Below are positions 14,663 to 27,143 of a stretch of 64,000 nucleotides of DNA, one piece after another. The notes under the pieces are model-generated. The model made no database searches. It was not told the DNA's origin and saw nothing but the letters and a program-made list of their open reading frames with translations. The stretch lies in assembly GCA_005656395.1 (NCBI GenBank), contig SRSI01000077.1, positions 434,001 through 498,000 on the forward strand. The letters are read 5' to 3'. The stretch is from Strongyloides papillosus. Its lineage: Eukaryota > Nematoda > Chromadorea > Rhabditida > Strongyloididae. Position numbers and translations under genes: made by a program. Positions within the stretch are counted from its first letter, which is position 1, and each line of letters begins with the position of its first letter.

Positions 14663-17600
14663 ATGGTCCACATTACGAGGGTAAGTGTTTTAATATATTT
14701 ATTATTATATTTAATTTAAAATATTTAGGGCGATTTTATTTGGATTGAGACGTCAAAAACAACAAATGATCCTTCAATTTATTGTAATGTTATCGGGGCA
14801 CGAGTAATCCAAATCGATTCAGATGGAATTGTTGTACTGGATGATACTAATACAGAACAAATTTTAGGACCTGAAAAGAGAATAAGATTAATGCATCCAA
14901 GTTCTGTTAATGGTGTTGAAGATATGATACAATTAGGTGATCTACATGATGCTGGAATTTTAAGGAATCTTCTAATAAGATATCGAGAAAAATTAATATA
15001 CACCTATACTGGAAGTATATTAGTTGCTGTAAATCCATACAAAGCATTGCCATTATACAAAGCTGAACATATAAGAAGATATAGAAATCAAAAAATTGGT
15101 GATCAACCACCACATATATTTGCTATTGCAGATAATGCGTATGAGTCTATGCTTAAAAATTGTCGAGACCAATGTATTGTAATAAGTGGTGAGTCTGGTT
15201 CCGGTAAAACTGAATCAACAAAACTTGTACTACAATTTTTAACCGCTGTCTCTGGTCAACATTCTTGGATAGAACAACAAATATTAGAGGCTAATCCGAT
15301 TATGGAAGCTTTTGGTAATTCTAAAACTATTAAAAACGATAATAGTTCACGATTTGGAAAATATATTGATGTACAATTTAGTAATTGTGGTATAATAGAA
15401 GGAGCTAAAATACATCAGTATTTATTAGAAAAAAGCAGAATTGTTTCACAGACTGTTGAAGAAAGAAATTATCATATATTTTATAGTCTTTTATCTGGAC
15501 TGGATGATGAAGAAAAAGAAGAATTATTTTTAACGAAACCTGAAGAATATTTTTATCTAAATCAAGGTAGAATATTTAATAATGATGGAAGATATGAAAT
15601 TACAACATTAAATGAAATACGTAATTCTATGAAAGTCTTAATGTTTAAGGAAACAGAAATTAAATCTATTTTTAAAACATTAGCATCACTTTTACATATC
15701 GGTAATATTATTTATAATGTTGGAACATTTAATAATATAGAAAGTGTTGAAATTAATGATTTAATAACTATACAAAAAATTGGTACTCTTCTACAATTAG
15801 ATATTAATGATATCACCTCAGCATTAACAACAAAAACATTAATAATGAGAAATGAAAAAGTTGTTTCGAGTCTTGAAGCAACACAAGCATTAAATATTCG
15901 TGATGCTTTAGTTAAAGTTATTTATGGAAAATTATTTGTATATATTATCAATAAGATTAATGATGCTATATATAAACCAACAATCAATAATAATAATAAT
16001 AGAAAATCTATTGGTATTTTAGATATATTTGGTTTTGAAAACTTTCAAACAAATAGTTTTGAACAATTATGTATTAATTTTGCCAATGAACACTTACAAC
16101 AATTTTTTGTAAAACATGTTTTTAAATTAGAACAGATGGAATATGATATTGAAGAGATTAATTGGAGAAAAATTGAATTTATAGATAATCAAAATGCCTT
16201 AGACTTGTTGGCTGAAAGACCAATGAGTGTTATGGCATTAATAAATGAAGAAAGTATCTTCCCAAAAGGTACCGATTTAACATTACTCTCAAAACTTCAT
16301 ATAGCTCATGGAAAGAATGATAATTTATATATTAAACCAAAGAGTGACTTAAACAAAAGTTTCGGTATACGTCATTATGCTGGTACAGTAACATATAGTA
16401 TAAAAGGATTTTTAGAAAAAAATCGTGATACATTTAGTGTTGATTTATTAAATTTGATAAGTAAATCAAAGTTTAAATTTTTAAGAAATTTATTTGATGA
16501 GATAAATTGTCAGGAAGTTAATACCTCTCGAATTCAACAAACATTAGGTAATCAATTTAAGAAAAGTTTAGAAAATTTAATAACAAGACTTTCAAATTGT
16601 GATCCATATTTTATTCGATGCATTAAACCAAATGATTTTAAACAACCAATGACTTTTGATAGAGATCTTGTCTTTAGACAACTTCGTTATTCTGGTATGA
16701 TGGAAACAATTCGAATTAGGAAAGCTGGATATCCTATAAGATATACCTATCAAGCATTTATCGATAGATTCCGTTTAATACTTAAGACAGTTAAAGATGG
16801 ACAAAAAAGTGATATTATTATGGCATCACAAGCTATATGTGAAAAAGTACTAGGTTTCAAGGGTGATTTTCAATTAGGTAAAACTAAAATATTTTTAAAA
16901 GAAAATGATGAATATGTAATTGAGAAACACAATGATTCGATGATGAATCATTACGCAACAATTATCCAAAAAACAATAAAAGGATTTAAACAAAAAAGAA
17001 AATATGAAAAAGAGAAGAATGCTGCAATATTGATACAAGCACAATGGAGAGGATATATTCAGAGAAAAAAATATAAAATGTTAGTTGATGGATTATCTAG
17101 ACTTCAGGCTGTTCTTAGAACAAAAACATTAACTAACCATTATGAAAAACAACGTAATACTATAATCAATTTCCAAGCAGCATGTAAAAAATATTTACAT
17201 AAAGAAGAGAGAAGAGAAATGATTGAAGAGAAAGCTAGACAATTACTTGATGAGATAAATAATAATAATCAAATAAAAATTATAAAGGAAAATCCTTATC
17301 AAATTGTTGAAGCACCTGTTGATTTTGATGAAAATAAAATAATAGATCAAATATTTGGTGAAGATATCTCGGGAGAATCAACTTATGGAAGTAATGATGA
17401 TAATGATACCTTAATATTACCTTCATCAAAAAGAATGTTTGTTGACGAAGATTTATCTAGTTATCAATTTTCTAAATTTGCAGCAACTTATTTTAATGAA
17501 GGAATCACTGGTGAACATTATATAGGACAGTTAAAAAAAAGTATCCTACCACATGAATCATTAGCTGATGAGATTGGAAGTATGGCTATATGGAACATGA

Positions 17601-20600
17601 TACTAAAATTTATGGGCGATATGGTTGATAATAAAAATAAGAATTCATCAACGTATGATAGTGTTCCTATAATGTCACAAGTTTACAATACACTTCAAAG
17701 AAATAAGAAGAAGAAGAATTTTAATGAATATTGTAGTGATAGAGTCAGTATATTATCAACAAGTGATACATCATCCTCTTCTTCATTAACATCATCAAGA
17801 AAAGGTATTGAAAATTTTGGTAAAAAATTAATATCAATGACATTAAGAAAAAAATCAAAAATAGGCAATGTTATACCAGAGTCAAAAAACGGTAATGATA
17901 AAATGGATAATCCTTTTGATTTTTATGGTTATACAAATATTCTAGAAAATAATTTTACAACAAATATGGATAAACTTCATTTTATTATTGGCCATGGAAT
18001 TCTACGCCCATCTCTACGTGATGAAATTTACTGTCAAATTTGTAAACAATTATCATCTAATGATAATAGAAATAGTTTAGCGCGAGGTTGGATATTATTA
18101 TCATTGTGTGTTGGTTGTTTTGCACCTTCAGATAAATTTATTAAATATTTATATTGTTTTATAAGACAAAATGGTATGGTTGGTAAAATTAATTATGGAG
18201 AATTTATTGAAGAAAGATTAAATAGAACACTTTTTAATGGTACAAGATTACAGCCACCAAGTTATGTTGAGCTACAATCATGTAAAACCAAAAAGAATAT
18301 TATTCTTCCTGTTACATTTATGAATGGTAATGTTAAAACATTAAATGTTGACTCTGCTACAACCTCAAAAGAGTTATGTTTAGCATTAAAAGATAAATTA
18401 CAGATTAAAGATGATTTTGGCTTTGCTATATATATCGCATTATTTGATAAAGTTACATCACTTGGCTGTGGTAGTGATCATATTATGGACGCTATTAGTC
18501 AATGTGAACAATATGCTAAAGAGACTGGTAGACAGGAAAAAAATGCTCCATGGAGACTATTTTATAGAAAAGAGATATTTTCACCATGGTATTGTCCTAA
18601 AGAAGATATGACAGCAAGTGAATTAATTTACCATCAAGTTATTAGAGGTATAAAACATGGTGAATATAAAACTAATAAGGAAGATGAGTTAGCGTCAATA
18701 ATTGCTAGAGAAATTTACATTGATAATGATGGTAAAAATATTAATATTGATGATATTGAAAAATGTTTAGAAAAATATATACCAGATCAGGAAAAATTAT
18801 CTTATGATAAAGATAAATGGCTACAAATGACTTTGCATGCTTACAGAAAACATTTTATGACTAAAAGTGATGATATTATAACAGTACAAAATGTTAAAGC
18901 AAGTATCGTTCAAACAGCAAAAATTGAATGGCCATTATTATTTAGTAGATTTTATGAAGGCTACAAATTTACTGGAGGACCAAAATTAACGAATGAGGTT
19001 ATTATAGCGGTTAATTGGACTGGTTTTTATATTGTTGATGATAAAGAGCAAATTTTACTTGAATTTAGTTTTCCCGAAATAGTTAATGTTACCTTAACAA
19101 ATAATCCTTTAAAAAATAATAATGAAGGTGGTATTAAATCTTTAATGAATAGTTGTTTTACCATTCATACAATTTCTAACTCTGAATTTACCTTTCAATC
19201 ACCAAATTCAGAGGACATTAAAGATTTGATTATGTATTTTTTGAAAGGACTTAAAGATAGATCAAAATTTATTGTAGCAAAATGTGATATTAATTCACCT
19301 GAATTTATTACATGTAAAAAAGGTGATTTATTAACAATACTAAATGATGTTAAAGGAAAAGACTTGGATAAAAAACAATTTATCTATGTTGATAATGATA
19401 ATAATGGTATGAAAGGAAATGTTCCAATTGACATGGTTTATGTGCTTCCGACCTTAACTAAACCAACAATGACATTATTATCAGTTTTTGCTACTGATAA
19501 TTCGATATGTGATAAAAATACATCAAAAAATCAAATAGCATTAATGTCTCCATCTGGTATGGCTTATGCTATCGACTTTCATGATTTATCCTCTTATGCT
19601 AAAAATTATTTTAAAAGTGATGTAAACTCTCAAGGGTATCCATTATGGAAATATTCACGAGAAATGATAAAACACCCATTATTGAAAAAAATAGAAAATC
19701 GTATAGATGTTGAGAAAGAGGCAATAAAAAGTTTCACGAGTATCATGCAATATATGGGAGATTATCCTGTTGAATATCAAGCATCTGTTACAAATCTAAC
19801 TAACTGTATATTTAATGGTCCAATGAAATATGAAATTTTACGTGATGAGATATATTGTCAAATTATAAAACAACTTACAGGAAATTGTAATAGTTTTAGT
19901 GTAGAAAGAGGTTGGGAATTATTATGGTTATGTTGTGGTCTTTTTGCACCTTCCAATTCATTACAGAAAGAAATTTTTGCTTTCTTAAGAAGTCATATGA
20001 TACCAATATCAATAGATTGCTCCAATAGACTACAAAAATCTTTAAAAAATGGTTGTAGAAAATTTCCACCACATCAAGTTGAAGTTAGTGCGGTCCAACA
20101 CAAAACAACACAAATCTATCATAAAGCATTCTTTCCTGATGGTACATATGAAGCAATCGAAGTTGAATCAATGTCGAGAGCTAAAGATTTTTGTCTTAGA
20201 ATTGCTAATCGACTTGGTTTGCAATCAATTGAAGGATATTCACTATTTGTAAAAGTTGGTGAGAGAGTTCTTTCAGTTCCCGAAAATGAGTTCTTTTTTG
20301 ATTTTATAAATCAATTATACGAATGGATTAAAAATAATAAATATTCATTAACATTATCAAAGTGCAAATCACTAAATGAATCACCAACAGTTGATGGATA
20401 TCAAGTATATTTTATGAGAAAATTATGGATTAATGTAAAACCAGGTGAGGATGTTAATGCAGATATCATATTTCATTATCATCAAGAACTCCCTAAATAT
20501 CTCCGTGGTTATCATACAGTAACAAAATCAGAAGCAATTTATATAGCATCACTTCTATTGAGATCTCAAACTCGTGCTGATTGCCATCCACCATTTTCTC

Positions 20601-21094
20601 AATTTAGTCATATCATTAATGATTGCCTACCAAAAGATATGATAAAACAAATGACAATTAGTGAATGGAAAAAACAAATTCAAGAGGAGTATAATAAATT
20701 AGAGAATATGTCTCCTGATGATGCTAAAATAACTTTCCTTAAAAATATTTCTCAATGGCCTACTTTTGGATCGGCGTTTTTTGAAGTTAAACAGACATCA
20801 GATTCAAATTTTCCAGAAAAATTACTTGTTGCTATTAATCAAGCCGGTGTGAATTTATATAATCAAATAACAAAGGAATACTTAATAACATATTCTTTTA
20901 GTCAAATTAGTAATTGGAATATTGGAAATACTTACTTTACTTTATCAGTTGGTGGAATTATGAATGGCAATCGTGTTTTATGGGAAACAACATTAGGTTA
21001 CAAAATTGATGATTTGTTGACTTCATATATTAAATGTCTTTTATCAAATAATCCAGATAATCAAAAAGCAGCTATACCATGTGTTAATAGATGA
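14663..21094 (+). CDS. hum-6: Unconventional myosin VIIa (HUM-6-type), complete
   Basis: This actin motor has two MyTH4-FERM cargo-binding units. The coding exons are 14663-14680 (MVHITR) and 14729-21094, giving 2127 residues against 2215 in human MYO7A. The order is the motor (about 60-735), IQ motifs (747-850), MyTH4-1/FERM-1 (about 917-1510), SH3 (1518-1580), MyTH4-2 (1646-1790) and FERM-2 (1793-2120). The P-loop GESGSGKT is at 160-167, followed by switch 1 NDNSSRFGK and switch 2 DIFGFE. The start matches MYO7A, where the short N-terminus leads into GDxxW. The family is needed in actin-based protrusions and sensory cells; the worm role is inferred. The segment after the IQ motifs is short, so the charged single-helix lever of vertebrate MYO7A is largely missing. 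A large gene with a single 48-bp coding intron is unusual but intact. Nothing suggests frameshift or truncation. Confidence 0.97.
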
Positions 21095-21428
21095 TTTTTC
21101 TATTTTTCTAACTGTAATTGATTATTTAATTTAATTTTTATATAACTTATTTATGTAATTTATTCATACCAAAATAAAATAAAAATATCTATAATATTAA
21201 AGATAATAATTAATTATTTTTTATTGACCTTAATTATTTCATTAAATACAAATTCTCAATACATAAATTTTTTTAAACAAGTCAAAACTTTATTAAGTTA
21301 ATAAACATTTATTCGTTATTAAAATTATATAATTGATGTTGATAAATTAATTGAAAAATATACCAAAAATGTTTATAAAGGGAAATATAATAATTATTAC
21401 GACAACTAATATACATTTTGGTTTAAAT
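21095..21428. other. Convergent 3' region between myosin VIIa and the MSP-domain gene
   Basis: The two genes end towards each other across 334 bp. An AATAAA at 21173-21178 is a likely polyadenylation signal for the myosin gene. Nothing else is apparent. Confidence 0.5.
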
Positions 21429-21953
21429 TTATTTGTTCTCTTTTTTATCTTTTTTTTCCTCCTTTTTTTCATCTTTATTTTCTTCCTTTTTATCATCCTT
21501 GTCTTCTTTCTTATCGTTTTTCTTTTCATCCTTATTATCTTCTTTTTTGTTTGTTTTGTCATCATTTTTAGTATCACCTTCATCTTTCTTGAAGAATGCA
21601 AATAATCTCATACATTCTGTTTTCTTATCCTTGTCATTATTAAAAATTTTTCTAGGAGGATCGTCATTGGATACAACGAGTGAATAAATAACAAAATAAT
21701 GTTTATTATCCTCAGGTAAAGGTTTGCTTCCATTGTATGTTAAAGTTACAGATAATGTTTCTCCTGCCTTTATCACGGAAACTGGTGGTGCTATTCTAAA
21801 CATATCGTTACTTGTGCATTTTACTTTCACTGCTTGTTTTTCTTTTGTAGTATTCTTCATCTTCAGTTCGACGGCATAATTTTCTGTTGCATTTCCACTA
21901 GGACTGAATAATATGTTATTTTTAAAATTTAATTCTAGAGGAAATTCTTTCAT
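21429..21953 (-). CDS. MSP-domain protein with a lysine/acidic tail
   Basis: This is a single-exon gene of 174 residues. Residues 1-120 form one major-sperm-protein (MSP) immunoglobulin-like beta domain. Family landmarks include LNFKNNILFSPSG, the paired-strand segment with VKCTSNDMFRIAPP, the glycine-containing turn AGETLSVTL, and a closing strand ending in MRLFAFF. The last 55 residues are almost only K, D, E and N in irregular repeats. MSP proteins build the motile cytoskeleton of nematode sperm, and many small single-domain paralogues are male-enriched. Whether this one polymerises or is an adaptor cannot be read from sequence. The tail makes the plus strand a long pyrimidine-rich tract with open frames in several registers, so overlapping ORFs there are shadows. 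The start ATG fits the beginning of the first strand. Confidence 0.85.
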   Translation of the reverse strand: MKEFPLELNFKNNILFSPSGNATENYAVELKMKNTTKEKQAVKVKCTSNDMFRIAPPVSVIKAGETLSVTLTYNGSKPLPEDNKHYFVIYSLVVSNDDPPRKIFNNDKDKKTECMRLFAFFKKDEGDTKNDDKTNKKEDNKDEKKNDKKEDKDDKKEENKDEKKEEKKDKKENK

Positions 21954-24077
21954 GATTTGTTAAAATAAGGTGAAATGAACTATAGATCTTATAGTATAAT
22001 ATGAAGAATTTTGTCAATATATGAAGCTTGAAATTTTAATATAGTTTGTCGATCTACAGAATATCATTATAATTTTTTATATATGCAAAATGATTTGAAT
22101 AAAAAGTCATGATAACAATTATCATTTATATGCATATTTTTATTTTACATTTATAAATACACATTAATAGAAAATTAATGATTAAGAAATTTCTAGTAGT
22201 TTTTTTAAATATCATAAACTTATAAACATATATATCATTTAAAAGTAAATTAATATTTAAAAGCTCTCAGGTTTAGATATTAATTGTCAATCATCAATTA
22301 ATAAAATTTAATAGCTTAAAAATCAAAATATGTGTTACTAATTGATACTAATGGTTTAATAGATATATAATTCTTGTGTAAAATTCATGTGATAACTTGA
22401 TCATTTCTAATAAAAGTAAAAATAAGCAATTATATTAAATGAATGATTTATCAAAGAAATGCTATTAGAAAAAAGGAAATTAAAGATCATTTGGAAAATA
22501 TTATCAAAAGTACATATCAATACACTTACGCACATTCAAATTCGTATTTTCAAATAATAAAAAATAATTCTTTATGATTGAAGATATTCCTAAAATACTT
22601 TTAAATTGACTCAAAAGTTTGATTCATTCAAACAAACTATAACATAAATATGGTAAAAAAACTGTCATGTGTAACATAAAACAATCTTTTATTTCTTTAA
22701 TAGTAATCTTTTCTAAATAGAAAATTTTTTTAGTATAATCATTTTAATGTTGGCCATTAAAGAATATTTATGCTTAATTATATGATATTAAGGCAGTTTT
22801 ATATCCTAAATTTTTGATATTTTACAAAAGTAACGTTATAATAACACTTTAAAAACAAATAAGCATGACTTTTTTGAAGTATTTTACCAAAATATAGAAT
22901 AATAGAATATTTTTTTTATCAACTATATTTTAAAGCAAATAGATCCACTATTTTCACATAGTATTCTATTTATAAGAGGATAATTAAAAAAATAATAAAC
23001 TAAGACAATTTTAATTATAAAAAAAAACAATATTAGGGTATTATACATTAAACATAGAAAACAATGTTGTAGCTAAGAATTATGTTTATCTCTAAAAAAA
23101 TTTTATTACAAAATTTCTGTAAATGATGAAAACATTTATTGAACAATAGATATTTAAGAAGTAATTTATAAGAAAAAATTTGTTATAACTAATTATGATG
23201 TGCTCTTGTAAAATATGTGAAAATGCTAATTTTGTTGAGTCATTTTGAAAATTTTACTTTAAGGTGAAAAACTTTTTTTTCTAAACCTATTAATATGTCT
23301 CTTATAAATTAATCAATTTGATTTTCTCTATAGACAAAAAAGTTTATTCCCAAGCTTAAATTTTGAAATATTTTATGTATGAAAGAAATCTATTAAAAAC
23401 AGTATGATTCAGAAAAATATTAAAAAAATAAATTACAATTTTATACATTTTTGTGAGAATAGAATTTTATACTATCTGTAAATCGTTTGAAGTATGAAAG
23501 TAAAGTAATATTTAATCTTGTTCAAAAACTTTGTTACGTTTATTTGTTAATTTTTAACAAAAAGAAAAATTTAATAATATTGCAGTTAACGATTAAGAAC
23601 ATCTAAATTTTGCAGTTATATAATTTAATTATTTTAAGTCAAACAGAATATCATATGTATCTTTCCATCAGAAGTTTTTAACGTTTATATGAAGTTTTGT
23701 AAGAGCAAAAGTAAATGAAAAGCTATTTGTTTATTTAATTTATTTTTAAATGAAATTTCCTTTTGATAAAATAAGTATTTTAAGTATTTTGAAGAAGACA
23801 AAAAAAAGTCATCGATAACTCTTAGCAGTTTATAATTGTGTAAGTGTGTAAAAACAATTTAGGGTATTAATGGAAAATCATGTATTAAAAAAGCGAATGA
23901 ATGATATCAAAACTGGGTATAAAGAGTAAATTGATTACTTTATCAAAAAAACAACATTCGTTTTAAAAAGGAGTATATAAAGTTTAAAAGATAGTTCTTT
24001 GTCATAACTTTGTTTGGTAAAATATAATACTCCACTGCATTACAAAAAAATCATCCTAATTTTATTTTTGTTTAAAG
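21954..24077. other. Intergenic region between divergent MSP-domain and glycogen phosphorylase genes
   Basis: This 2.1-kb AT-rich region should hold both promoters. I see no coding homology or structured element that I can support. Confidence 0.5.
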
Positions 24078-26677
24078 ATGCATACTGATCATGAAAAACG
24101 TAAGCAAATATCGGTTCATGGTGTTGCTGAAGTAGAGAATGTTGCTAATATTAAAAATGCCTTCAATAGACATCTTCATTTTTCTCTTATTAAGGTAAGT
24201 TGTATTTATTATATAGGTGAAAAAATAAACTTAATGAGAATCAAAATTTTTAGGATCGAAATGTTGCAACGAAAAGAGATTATTATAGTGCTTTAGCTTT
24301 GACTGTTAGAGATCATCTTGTTTCGAGATGGATTCGCACACAACAACATTATTATGAGAAAGATCCAAAAAGGGTATACTATTTTTCATTGGAATTTTAT
24401 ATGGGAAGGACATTATCAAATACTATGATTAATCTTGGTGTTAAAACAGCATGTGATGAAGCACTTTACCAATTGGGTTTAGATATTGAGGAATTAGAGG
24501 ATGTTGAAGAAGATGCGGGGTTAGGAAATGGTGGTTTAGGGAGATTAGCAGCGTGTTTCCTTGATTCCATGGCAACATTAGGTATACCAGCGTGTGGATA
24601 TGGATTAAGATACGAATATGGAATATTTAAACAGGCTATACAAGATGGATGGCAAGTTGAAGAACCTGATGATTGGCTTAGATATGAAAATTTATGGGAG
24701 AAGGCTAGACCAGAATACATGATTCCCGTTAATTTTTACGGAAGAGTTGTTAAAAATGAAAATGGAAAATCTGATTGGGTCGATACACACGTTGTTTTTG
24801 CTTTACCATATGATACACCAATACCAGGATATTCTAACAATGTTGTTAATACATTACGCCTTTGGTCAGCAAAAGCTGAAAATCATTTTCATTTAAAATT
24901 TTTTAATGATGGTGATTACTTACAAGCTGTATTAGATAGAAATATTTCTGAAAATATTACCCGTGTTCTATATCCAACAGATAGTAAATCATGTGGAAAA
25001 GAATTACGTCTTAAACAGCAATACTTCTTGGTTGCAGCATCATTACAAGATATCATTCGTCGATACAAAAATTCGAAATATGGAGTACGTGGCGAGGTTC
25101 GTAACGATTTTAGTCGCTTTAGTGATAAAGTTGCTATACAACTTAATGATACTCATCCAGCTATTGGTATTCCTGAATTAATGAGAATTCTTGTAGATAT
25201 TGAAAATCTTGAAATGAAAGATGCATGGGAAATATGTGTTAAAACTTATGCATACACAAATCATACACTTCTACCAGAAGCACTTGAACGTTGGGATGTT
25301 AGTTTACTTGAAAATTTACTTCCAAGACATCTTGAGATTATTTATGAAATTAATCAAAGGTTTATGGATAGTGTAGCTCAACGTTATCCAGGTGATTTTG
25401 ATCGTATGAGACGTATGTCAATTGTTGAAGAACCTGATGGAGTACATCCAAAAAGAATAAATATGGCTCATCTCTGCATTGTTGCATCACATACTGTTAA
25501 TGGTGTTGCTGCATTACATTCAGAATTATTAAAAAGTCAAACATTTAGGGATTTCTATGAATTTTTCCCTAAAAAATTTCAAAATAAAACAAATGGAATT
25601 ACACCACGAAGATGGTTACTTTTATCAAATCCTGGACTTGCTGAATTGATAACTGAAAAAATTGGTGATGGATGGATTACAAATTTGGATGAATTACAAA
25701 AACTTAAAATTTATGTTAATGACAATAATTTTCTAACTTCTATTATGAATATTAAACATGACAACAAACAACGCGTTGCTGAATGGTTAAAAAAAGAATA
25801 TGGACTAACAATTGATCCTTTATCTATGTTTGATATTCATGTTAAAAGAATTCACGAATATAAAAGACAGTTATTAAATATACTCCATGTAATTACTCTC
25901 TACAATCGTATCAAATCCAATCCAAATGTTAAAATAACTAAACGTACAGTTATGTTTGGTGGTAAAGCTGCTCCTGGTTATCATATGGCTAAACAAATCA
26001 TAAAGTTAATTAATTCTGTTGGGAATGTTGTTAATAATGACCCAATTATTGGTGATAAACTCAAAGTTGTTTTCCTTGAAAACTATCGTGTATCAATGGC
26101 AGAAAAAATTATTCCTGCGGCTGATTTATCAGAACAAATCTCTACTGCTGGAACTGAAGCTTCAGGTACTGGTAATATGAAATTTATGCTTAATGGTGCA
26201 TTAACAATTGGTACATTAGATGGTGCTAACGTTGAAATGGCTGAGGAAATGGATAATGAAAATATTTTCATTTTTGGTATGACTGTTAAAGAGGTTGAGG
26301 AACTTGAACATAAAGGATATAATTCTATGGATTTTATAAATAACAATCAGGAATTAAAACAAGTTGTTTATCAAATTGAAAGTGGATTTTTTACTCCTGA
26401 TGAACCAGATTTGTTAAAAGATATTTCTAATTGCCTTAAATATCATGATCGTTTTATGGTTTGTGCTGATTATGAAAGTTACGTAAAATGCCAGGATAAA
26501 GTTGGTGAATTATATAAAGAATCCGATTTATGGGCACGAATGGCACTTTATAATATTGCATCATCAGGGAAATTTTCAACTGATAGAACAATTTCTGAAT
26601 ATGCAAAAAATATTTGGGGAATTCACGAAGGAATATCAAACTTGCCTAATCCATATGAACCAAAAATTGTTGTATGA
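24078..26677 (+). CDS. pygl-1: Glycogen phosphorylase
   Basis: This cytosolic enzyme releases glucose-1-phosphate from glycogen using pyridoxal phosphate. The exons are 24078-24194 and 24254-26677. A 59-bp intron joins them in phase 0 to give 846 residues, against 847 in human PYGL. The N-terminal phosphorylation site is conserved in KRKQISVHG (Ser12, equivalent to Ser14 of muscle enzyme), so control by phosphorylase kinase is likely. The PLP lysine lies in [13 protein letters not shown] as Lys682. AMP-site and catalytic landmarks such as [20 protein letters not shown] and [14 protein letters not shown] are all present. The chain is colinear with the vertebrate enzyme throughout, and the last residues after the final helix are shorter. 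The start ATG is the only one that gives the Ser14 segment. Identity is certain; the symbol follows C. elegans usage. Confidence 0.97.
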
Positions 26678-27143
26678 AACTACTTTGGTTCTTAAAAAAT
26701 AAACCTTCCAATAATTGATCATATGATAGAACATTCACTTTTATCAATAGTCATTTTTTGAATGAAGAATTTAATAGAAAATAACTTAGATGGACTTTTA
26801 AATATAGAATTATTTAAAAATTTATACTAATTATTTGCTTTAATGTATTTAAATTACATTAAAATTTTTGTATTCTACAATTTATGACTCTAAATAAATA
26901 ACCATAGTTTTAATATTGTATATTATTAGTATTTTTTTCTACTGCTAAACTTAGAATTTGAAATTTCATAGAAATTATAACTCTTATATTTTGGGAACAA
27001 AATTAATTCTTGAAAAAATAGCAATATTATACTTTTATCGTGGTAAAAAGTAAATATTTGGTCACACAAAAAATTCTATTGGCTTTTATTAATCCGAAAG
27101 CTTTACAAAAAATATAATTATTCTATCATTTTTTCTATGCTTT
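26678..27143. other. Short intergenic region
   Basis: This is 466 bp between the phosphorylase stop and the exostosin-like start. AATAAA occurs at 26698-26703 and 26893-26898 and could serve polyadenylation. Nothing else is apparent. Confidence 0.45.

Noticed and set aside
21347..21687. Overlapping K/R-rich and F/I/S-rich ORFs around the MSP gene tail
   Set aside because: They are other readings of the purine tract that encodes the K/D/E tail; the MSP frame alone has domain homology.
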